Source: Galeopsis tetrahit
Lineage: Eukaryota > Streptophyta > Magnoliopsida > Lamiales > Lamiaceae
Length of the DNA stretch: 64,000 bases
Reading direction: 5' to 3'
Assembly (NCBI GenBank): GCA_963675135.1
Contig: OY776124.1
Location: 18,350,066-18,414,065 of the forward strand
Shown one piece after another: positions 55,707-64,000 of the stretch. The notes beneath the pieces were generated by a model. It searched no databases. It was not told the origin of the DNA and saw nothing but the letters and a program-made list of their open reading frames with translations. Both the position numbers and the translations under genes were made by a program. Within the stretch, counting starts at the first letter, position 1. Every line of letters starts with the position of its first letter.

Positions 55707-57501
55707 ATTAGAAGCAAGGATTAGTGGTGTGGAAACTGGTCTCCAAACCATTTCCACTGAAGTACAAAAAGCCAAATCCACCATGGAATCCATATCAGAT
55801 GAGGTCAAGAAGGAACAGAAGCTGCTGAGAGACAATCACAATGCTAATGTCAAGGCTCTCAGGCTAACTGTCAAGCAAGCTCTTGGAAAGAAGACAACAC
55901 TACAAAAGAAGAGAGCTGAAGAGCAAAGGCTAGCAATGGTGAAAGCAGCCTCTGAAAAGTTTTCCCAAGAGGTATTGGCCAACATTGCTGAAGGTGCAGT
56001 GGCCAATCTCACTGAGCTTCTTAAAGCCCAACTGGATGCATCCCTGAAAGCAACCTTGGAGGAGGTTGTTCAACAAAAGATGAAGCATGTTCTAGCTTTT
56101 CTTAGCTTGAGCAGTGATAGGATGCAAAATATACATGATGAAAATGTATATCTGTTGGAGGAAATGAAATCTCTAAACCAAGCCCAATCCCTAATGGCCA
56201 CAACAATGAGTGAGCTAAAACCCCAGTGCTTTGATGCTGCCAAAAAGGGGGAAAGGGAAAGAGCTAGAGCAAAAGGTGCCTTGGTGATTGGAGGCTCAGA
56301 CAAGGGAAAAGACAAAACTGCTGAAGCGAAAGGAAAAGAACCTGCAGTGCTAAACTTAGAAGAATTGGATGAAGAAGAGCAATTGACACTTGCATTGAAG
56401 AATTCAATGGCCTCAGCACAAGAAGAAAGAATGAGGCTACAACAGAGACCAGGTGGTGAGGTGTCTGGTTTGGACAAAGATGCTGAAGGTGTCCAAACTA
56501 GAGGAAAGATCAAGAGGGCAAAAGGAAAGAAAAGACAAGCTGAGACATTTACTGACTTTCCCAATAGTCTTGATCTTCCACCTGAATTCAGAATTGATGA
56601 AGATGAGCCTACATCAAAGAAAGCCAAAGCTACTGAAGAGCCCAAAATTGCTGAAAAGGAAAAGTCTTCTGAACTAGTCAATGTTGCTGAAGGTTCCAAG
56701 CCCACTGAAGATATTGAAGAACTATTTGCTGAAGGTTTTGGACCTGAACCTAAGAAGAAGACAATTGTCCTAGCTCATGATCCATCAAAGTTGTTTCATG
56801 AAGGGTATGGCAAAGACCCTGAAACACAACAGAAACTGGCCATGATGAGGGCCCAGGAGAAAATGGATTTGATGGATGAAGCACAAAGAGCAAGAGACAA
56901 GAGAAGAGCAAATTTTCAGAAACCAAGAAGAAGGAGAGCAACTTACAGCAAGATGAAGCCTCAGCTTTTAGTCCCAATGGACACCAAATATCCACACTTG
57001 GATAAATGGGTGCCAATTAAATTGAATGATACATGGGAAGAGGCTAAAAGGGAGTTTGTCTATGACTATTATGTCATTGACAGATGGAATGGAGGAGATG
57101 CCAACTCTGCCTTTGCTGAGTTCATGATAGAATACTACAGAGAGTTGTATCAACAATTACTTGCAGCTGCTGACATTGAAAGAATTGAACTCAATGCTCC
57201 CAAGCCTATCATCTACATGCCTCCAAAGCTTGAAGGATGGATTGACCAAGCAAGGATCCTGAGGGAGTTCACAGAAATTCTGAAGCTGAACAAGATGACC
57301 CTTCGACCCAAAGGAACCAACCAGGAAGCCATGGAACTCAAGAAGAGAGTGTGGGCACAATATGGGATGGTGCCACCACCTGAGGACGATCTCAAAAAAT
57401 GGCTAAGTCTTCTGACTCTTTCTGGAAAGAAAATTATCTTATCTGAAGATATTTTTTATGTGGTCAAATCTGCTGAAGTTTGGACAAGCCTGCTGATGTG
57501 A
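55707..57501 (+). pseudogene. ORF3 of element C, C-terminal part (right of element D)
   Basis: It resumes ORF3 after D's CCTAC duplication, in the phase expected for the uninterrupted frame. Together with the left part it gives about 1,618 codons. The first 160 residues are helical and coiled-coil-like (Lys/Glu/Gln-rich, with ENVYLLEEMKSLN). Then come basic KGKDK-type stretches and acidic text, and finally a compact conserved domain (YPHLDKWVPI, FVYDYYVIDRW, YMPPKLEGW, PKGTNQEAMELKK). The same end is found in elements B and E, so it is under family-wide conservation. It contains AAAAAGGGGGAAA at 56242-56254, identical to the polypurine tract. The function is unknown, and with no hydrophobic segment an envelope role is not supported. 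Confidence 0.85.
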
Positions 57502-57955
57502 TATGCCTTGATATGTTGTTTGCTCTAACATGATTTGGATTGCTCTGATGCAAAGATTGATGCTAATATCCAGTATTCTACTTTGATACCTGGAATATTT
57601 TGTCTTAGCTTTGATATTTTAGATCCTATGTTTAGTATTAAGTTGTAATGAAATGCTCATTTGTAATGTTATCTTGAATTCATGCTCTGAATAGTTATCT
57701 TCAACTATCAACATGCCTGTAATGATTCTCATTTCAATGATAGTTGAACACTTTTTATCAAGATACATTATTGCAGAAATCTCTCTATGCCTATCTTTGA
57801 AACTTACTTGCAACAAAAACAGTGAATACACTAACACACTGTCTTTTCAGGAATATTGACCTTAGTCATGTCTTCTGAAGATATATGTAATAGGTGTAGA
57901 CAAGTCACTTTTGCATAGAATGTGTAGGTTTTGGCATCATCAAAAAGGGGGAAAT
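57502..57955 (+). other. 3' untranslated tail and polypurine tract of element C
   Basis: 454 bp after ORF3. AAAAAGGGGGAAAT at 57942-57955 is the polypurine tract. The tail aligns with 6203-6666 of element B. Confidence 0.88.
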
Positions 57956-59756
57956 TGTTGGGAATAAAATGATACATGTTTTGATTAAATACCAAAACCC
58001 CCTGAGACATGCCTAAGTCAAGATGATTGTGTTCAAAATGTGTCAGAACACATAGCATAAGGCTAGATGAGAAGCTGATATGTTAGGCAGCTCTTAGATG
58101 ATTAGATGCACATTGTAAGGGGGAACCTATGCTTGGAAAATGATCAAGATCAAGTCCCCTCAAGGCTCAAAATCTGGAACAAACACTAAGGACAAGAAAA
58201 CTCCATAGGAAACCAAATGCTCTGATCAGGAGAGTTGTCCAGAAGAGTTACTTCTATGCAAGAACAAGATTGCAAAGCTCAAAAGGACAAGATTAGTCAA
58301 AAGCTCTGATCAGGAGAGTTGTCCAGAGAAGTTAACTCTGTAAAAACAATAGCTCTAAAGCTAAAAGACCAAACATGCTGATCAGGAGAGTTGTCCCAGA
58401 AGAGTTGTCTCAGCAAGTTTGAACCAGAACAAAGATTCTAATGTTTGAAGGTCAACCATGCTGAAGAATTAGAGACAACCATACCCTAAAGAATCTCAAT
58501 ACAACATGCTAAGATCACCTTGAAGTGAAGGAAAGGGAAAGAGCCAAGTCATCTGAAAAAGAGTTAGCCAACCTTGCTGATAAACAAAACTGCTGATAGT
58601 GATAAGGAGAGTTGTCCAGTTGATAAGAAATGTTGTCCTATCATTGGATCAACCTTCAGAAGCCATGTCCAAGTCATAACAAGAAGTCAAACATTGGGAA
58701 AAGTACTGCAGAATAAAGACAAAGTCTTACAAGCCGTTTATTACCCAATTGAGGACATGTCACTATCAAGAATCTGTCTTCCAGATTGAAGAACTCAAGG
58801 AACACATTTATAGCAATTTGGGGCTGCCTCTCCAACGGGCAAATCCTCATTTTGTCTATAAATACAAGGAGTGTGAAGACCATTGAAGCACCAACCTCAA
58901 CCTTGATAAGAATATCCAATTATCCTACAAGTCAAAGTGCTTTCAAAGCTGTCAAAGACTATCTTAGTCTTCAAACACTTCTTCTAAGCTGAACCTACTG
59001 TATATCCATACAAAGCTTAGAGAGATATCCTAATCCTTATACACTGATCTTCATTGTAAAGGATATCTCATTAGTTGGAACTTTACTTCAACCCTTACCC
59101 CTTTCAAGTGAGAAAGTGAGAAGGTTGTAGTAGTAGAAGTGGTAGGAGCTGACTGTTGAGAGAAGAACAGTTCAGTTCTGAGTTGAGAAGAGGGTACTAG
59201 GACTCTAGACATCCTAGGGATCAATTCACCAAGGAGTGGTGTTCTTGATCAAGTGCACCTTGGCACTATAAAACAAGTTAATTCCAAGAGTGAAGGAATT
59301 ATCCTGTTAAATCAGGGAAAGTGGATGTAGGAGCTTGAGTCTCTGAACCACTATAACCTCTTGTGTTGATTTGCTTTACAAGTACTTACATTCATTCAAC
59401 ACTGCACACAAAACTGATCTTTCAAAGAAACATACTCAAAGATTGTACAAAAACTGTATTGGACAAGTTCCCTGAAAACTGGACTGTATTGAATTGACCA
59501 AGTGATTTCAGAAACTAAAGGAATCTAAACATAAAGGGCCAACCACTATTCCGCACATATAACTCCCCTATATAGTTGTTCAACTGAGTACTCAATAGTA
59601 CTTAGTAGTTTGATTATCTTAGTTGAGTTATTCATCTTCAGCAGAGTTGTCCAAGACAACCTTGCTGAGCTCTGGTTTGATCAAAAGTTGAAAAGAATTG
59701 CATACAAGTGTATTCCCCCCCCATACACTTGTTATATACTCCTTTCAGGACCAACA
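57956..59756 (+). repeat. 3' LTR of element C
   Basis: 1,801 bp, collinear with the 5' LTR. TATA box TATAAATA at 58857-58864 is intact here. A stem with an 8-C loop is at 59704-59732. GTTAT follows at 59757. Confidence 0.95.
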
Positions 59757-59898
59757 GTTATCTCTTGATAGAAACATAGTGATCCTTTTATATAAGTCAA
59801 AGAGCATTATAGAGCTGAAAATTAAAAGGACTCACTAGTCTAGAACTGCAAAATAACAACAATCATAAAAGCAAATAGGAAAGAAGTGAACTTATCCA
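59757..59898 (-). other. 3' untranslated tail of element E (right of element C)
   Basis: Continues 33346-33513 across element C. No feature besides the GTTAT duplication. Confidence 0.75.
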
Positions 59899-62800
59899 TC
59901 AAAGAGTTCCATCATCTTGAGGAGAAATGCCATATTGAGCCCATACTCTTTTCTTCAATTCTCAGATCTCTTTGTTGGTTCCTTTAGGGCCAGACTTCAA
60001 CTTCTCCATCCTCATGATGTTGATGAATTCTTCCAGTATGTTTCCCTCATCAATTAAGTTCCCATTGAACTTAGGAGGCATGTACAGAATAGGACCATGG
60101 GCCTTGAATTCAACTCTGGCCATCTCAGCTGCTGCAAACAACTTTTGGTAGAGGTCCATATGGTTCTCAAACATAAACTGCACAAAGACTTCATCTACAC
60201 TCTCTTCAAGCCACTTTCCAATGACATAAAAGTCATATACAAAACTTTTCTTGGCCTCCTCCCATGCATCATTCAGTGAGATTGGAACCCACTTATCATG
60301 GTGAGGGTACTGAGTGTCCCATCTTTGCAGCATTTGAGGTTTGAGTCTTCTGTAAGAAGCCCTCCTTGTTGGAGCTTTGAAGTTTGCCCTTCTTCCATCT
60401 CTTGCCTTGTTGGCCTCAACCAACTGATCCATTCTCTCTTTAGCTCTTTGAAGAGCTAGCTTCTCCTGTGTCTCTGGATCCTTTCCAAATCCTTCTTCAA
60501 ATAGCTTAGAAGGATCATCAGCAAGCTTGGGCACTCTTACTTCAGGCTCTTTGTCCTGTTCTACTCCTTCAACTTCTTCTTCTTCAATTACAGGCAGCTT
60601 GACTGCTTTCTTCAACCTCTTGGATTTCCTCACTGAAGTTGTTTCTTCAGACTGAAATTCTGATGGCAGAGTCAGGCTAGTTGGGAATTCATTGAAGGCT
60701 TGCAGTTCCTTCCTCTTTCTTTCAGATACTCTTGTCACTTTCCCCCTTACTTCAGCAGCCTTTTCTTTGGGGTCAAGTCCTGCAGACTCACCACCAGGCC
60801 TTTGAAGCCTCCTTGCCTGACTTTTTATGGCTGACATCATAGATTCCTTGACAGCAATTTGAATTTGCTCTTCTTCAGTCAAGTTTTCAATGTTCATTGG
60901 GCCTTTGCCTTTCCCAATGTCTTCTACTGCCTCCTCCTCAACATCAGGGACCTTCTCCTTTCCTTTGGATTCACCAATAACCAAGGTTCCCTTTGCCCCA
61001 GCTCTCTCTCTTTCCCCCTTTTTGGCATTATCAAAACACTGAGGCTTCAAGTCACTTATAGTGACAGAGAGATGTGAGTGAGCATGAGTGAGGGACTTCA
61101 ACTCCTGCAGCAAATAAACATTCTCATCATGGATGTTTTGAATTTTGTCATCTGCCATGCTCAAGAATGTGTGAACAGGTTTCATCTTTTGAGCAACAAT
61201 GGCATCCAAGGTGGCTTTCAGAGATTGATCAAGTTTGGCCTGAAGTTGATCAGTGAGGTTGGTCACAACTTGATCAGACACTTTGGCCATAAGTTCAACA
61301 GTGAACTTCTCTGCAGCCTCTTTCACCATTGCAGCTTTCCATTCTTCAGCTTTCTTTCTCTGTGCAGCAGTCCTTTGCCTTAATGCATCTTTGATTGTCC
61401 TTCTCAAGGCTCTCACATTATGCTTGTACAAATCTTTGAGGCCCTTCTGCTCTTTCTGCACAGATTTTGTGAACTTCACCATCTCCTCCTTTGCCTTTGT
61501 TACTTCTGTTGAAACTGTTTGCAGTCCAGTTTCAACACCACAGATCCTTGCATCCAGTGTAGGCAAGATCACTTCCTCTGAGCCAGTAAGCCTCATCTCC
61601 ACAGAGGCAAGAGTTTTGCCTTGGTCATCAAGGGTGTCTACTGTTGCAGCATGAGCTTTTTCAACTTCCCTGACCAAAGTATCCAACTTCTCTGACTGTT
61701 GCTCAATGGATGTTGCAGTTTGTGATGCAATATGCAAGCTAGCTTCAGTTGCATTTGCTTGCTCAAAGTAGATCTTGTTCAAGGTGGACACATTTGCTGA
61801 GACTGCTTCTAGGTCAATGTCAGCATCAACTGGGATATCTGTAAGAGAGGCATCTGCAAATATTTGTTCAATGGTGACAGCTACTGAATCTGCAAAACTA
61901 AGAGTGTTAGTAAAAACTCCCTCAACACCCTCATTCTTTTTATCTCCCAATAGGCCTGATTCATCAGCACCTATACTCTCATTTTAAACTTCTTTCTTTT
62001 CTTCATTTTCAATAGTTAAGCTCACATTCACTGGAGAATCAGGCCTCCTTTCACCAAGGGATTCATCAAGTTCAGATTTGACTTGAAGAATAGCCTGACT
62101 CTCATATTGGGCTGCACCCAATATTTCTACTTCATCTCCCTCTATAATTGGTGCACTCAGGGAACCAGTAATCATACACTCATCCTCACCTTCTCCCTCT
62201 GATTTTTGATTACTATTTGCCTTTTCAACTCCTTCTTTTCCTAAACCTGACACCTCCATATCCTCAACAGGATCCACAGAGGGCAGTTGTTGGGAGATCA
62301 CAGTGCTTGGGCATCCCAAGGCCACTGAGTCATCCTGAATGACTAAAGGCTGGTCAATGTCCAACTGTCCTGACATTGATGAGGCTTTAGCCAAACTAGC
62401 TTCTCCCATGGAAGTCTCAACATTGTCAAGCTGTGCCTCAGGTTCAGGAGAACCATCCTTGGCCAATGCATCTTGGACTGAGTCACCATCTTTGGTCAAC
62501 TCCTCTGAATGATCAGAGTCCTTAACAAAATGATAGGTCAAATAATGTACCTGAGCAGAATTGAGGCCAGGAGGATTGGGATTGGTGTTGTCATTATCAT
62601 CATCATTGTCATCATCAGAAGGGCTGCCTGGATGCTTGATTCCTTGTGCAATTCTTTCTCTCTCAGCAAGCACCTTTTCATGAACAATGGTGCAGAATAA
62701 GGCCTCAGTGGTTAACACACTGGTCTTCTTTACATTTGCAAAATATAACAGCCTATTTTCTTCAACCTGCCACCAGCTAGCTCCCTTATCCTTGATAGCT

Positions 62801-64000
62801 TGTGCTATCTCCACAATTGTTCTATCCTTGATCTCAACAAGTGCCCTGAGATCATAGAATTGTTGTTGCAGCCTAGGATATGCCTTCAATCCTGGATATA
62901 ACTCATCCACATTGGCTCTTGCAATCTGCCTCAACATCCCTTCATAGGTGTACTCTTCACCACTTTCTTCTTCATCAGAAGAGTTGACTTGGGATTCAGG
63001 AGGGTTGGTTTTGGATTCAGGTAAGTTGGGATTGGGTTCAGAAGAGCTTAGGACAAGTTGGGATTCAGGTGCTTTTGAGAGCAATGTTCCTAAAGAGGTA
63101 ATTGGAATGGCTGGAATGGGTGAGAGAGTAAATTGATCACCTTCTTGAAGAGAAGTTTCAAGAAGTTTGGTATAAGACAAAAGTCTGGGATCAAGAGGGG
63201 AGAATGGCCTATCTTCAATGTCAGCTAAATCAGCTAACACATCAATTCCTGTTCTATCAGGAGCACCTTCAGGAGAATAAACTTTCTTTGCAATAATTGG
63301 GGCATCTTCAGGAGTCTTGCACTCCTCTTCTTCATGCCTTGATGGAGATATTCTTTGAGATTGAATATCAGGAGAGTTGGTTTCAGGACTGTTGGGCTTT
63401 GACTTGGACTTGGAGTTAGACCTACTTGCTTGTCTAATCTCCTTGAAGAACTCTTTCTTCTTCTTCTCTTCTTCCATCAACTTGTGCTTCTCAGAAGTTT
63501 TGATAATTCTTTTCCTTCTTTCAGACCTTGTGGGCTTGTCAAGGTCCCTAAACTCTGTTACAGACTCAGGTTGCAAGGGGACAACCTCTCTGACTTCTTC
63601 ACTTTCTTCAGGAGGATTGACTCCTTCTTCAGCAACCTTTTCAATTTTTTTCAGAAGTGGCTCCTCCACTTCTTGACTGGCTTTCTGGGGGAGATTCACT
63701 CAGAATCTTCTTCATCTTCTTCATCTTCTTCATCTTTGGCTGTGCTTTTGGTGGTTGAGCTTTTCTTTTTCTTGGAGAAGTTCTGGTTGTGGGTACAACA
63801 GCACCTGCTTTCTTGGAAGTTGTATCCTGCTTTCTTGGAAGCTGTATCCTGCTTCCTCTTTTCTGTCTTAGAAGACAGCTTCCTAAACATCACCTTTTGA
63901 GCTGGAAAAGGCTTTGGCTTGGCTTGGAGGTGTGTATAATGTGTAAATCTTTCTAAGAGCAGGCTAGCTCTTGTGCAAAATTGGAGTCTCCCATCAACTA
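59899..64000 (-). pseudogene. ORF3 of element E, broken, cut by the window edge
   Basis: Homologous to ORF3 of element C. From the edge: an open frame to 63696 (with FRKLSSKTEKRK), a frameshift in or near a GAAGAT repeat tract at about 63705-63734, a frame to 61984, an in-frame TAA at 61984-61986, the frame continuing to TGA at 59962-59964, then homologous text to a stop at 59899-59901. Shared blocks are GIDVLADLAD, YTYEGMLRQ, DKGASWWQVEE, the coiled coil with ENVYLLQELKSL, and the end domain (YPHHDKWVPI, FVYDFYVIGKW). At the point of C's TAG stop E is open, so the family ORF3 is one frame. Pro-Glu-Asn repeats are also present. No membrane segment is seen. Confidence 0.88.
63705..63734 (+). 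repeat. TTCTTCATC microsatellite in ORF3 of element E
   Basis: About three units of a 9-bp repeat (plus strand ATCTTCTTC) coding for an acidic run. The coding frame shifts at or next to it, as expected for replication slippage. Confidence 0.8.

Larger units (their letters stand above)
33514..59756 (+). mobile_element. Element C: Copia element with giant ORF3, interrupted by element D
   Basis: Order: 5' LTR 33514-35312, primer site 35315-35326, gag from 35452, pol from 37924 to 41312, ORF3 from 41996, element D at 45058-55701, rest of ORF3 to 57501, polypurine tract 57942-57955, 3' LTR 57956-59756. Without D it is about 15.6 kb, very long for Copia. GTTAT flanks both sides. It is defective, with stops in gag, a one-base loss in reverse transcriptase, a stop in ORF3 and the nested insertion. 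The two LTRs differ at about 20 positions by eye. Confidence 0.95.
31732..64000 (-). mobile_element. Element E: Copia element hosting element C, cut by the right window edge
   Basis: Minus-strand order from the right edge is ORF3 (64000 to 59899), a 3' untranslated tail split by element C, a polypurine tract (33346-33359) and the 3' LTR (31732-33345). Element C (33514-59756) lies in the tail, with GTTAT on both sides (33509-33513 and 59757-59761). E's LTR is related to that of A, B and C but clearly diverged and shorter, so E is a sister subfamily. Gag, pol and the 5' LTR lie beyond the right edge. Confidence 0.9.

Noticed and set aside
41996..57501. Envelope gene reading of ORF3 in elements C and D
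   Set aside because: No signal peptide, transmembrane segment or cysteine pattern is visible; the proteins are charged and coiled-coil or nuclear-signal-like.

Overview
The window is a stretch of plant nuclear DNA, most likely from a flowering plant. Evidence is the plant-type Ty1/Copia polyproteins primed by an initiator-tRNA binding site (TGGTATCAGAGC), plus Stowaway, Harbinger-like, CACTA and Helitron elements in an AT-rich background. The species cannot be told from the sequence. I found no convincing host gene; almost every stretch I can explain is transposable-element DNA.

Left part (1-8462): element A, a minus-strand Copia element, runs off the left edge. Its 5' LTR is 4200-6039, its gag is open (1588-4059) and the visible pol is open. 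It sits inside the 3' end of element B, a plus-strand relative, of which only an ORF3 tail and the 3' LTR (6667-8462) are visible. Middle part (8463-31731): a mosaic of DNA transposons. It holds Stowaway MITEs (8786-8999, 17935-18215, 24758-25038, 29872-31235), a Harbinger-like element (9072-10036), Helitron ends (10339-11225, 25994-28120, 28742), a 12.5-kb non-autonomous CACTA element (11632-24163) with tandem subterminal repeats, foldback hairpins and AT-rich degenerate repeat fields.

Right part (31732-64000): a three-level nest. Element E (minus strand, 3' LTR 31732-33345, ORF3 59899 to beyond 64000) was entered by element C (plus strand, 33514-59756, GTTAT target duplication). C was then entered by element D (plus strand, 45058-55701, CCTAC target duplication). 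By-eye LTR differences (about 20 in 1.8 kb for C, 5 in 863 bp for D) agree with that order.

A, B, C and E are one family or close subfamilies with gag, pol and a very long third ORF (about 1,600 codons in C). That ORF is charged and partly coiled-coil, with no membrane segment, so an envelope role is not supported. D is a different Copia lineage with a gag-pol frame and its own 772-residue ORF3. D's LTR carries the most striking regulatory signal: ten positions at exact 10-bp spacing, nine reading GAA, overlapping a perfect three-unit heat-shock-element pattern upstream of the TATA box. D is therefore a candidate stress-responsive retrotransposon. Other notable signals are a stop codon shared by A and C between gag and pol, internal polypurine tracts, a TATA box upstream of D's ORF3, a conserved hairpin with a homopolymer loop at the LTR end, and a word (TCAGGAGAGTTGTCC) scattered through LTRs, leaders and coding regions.
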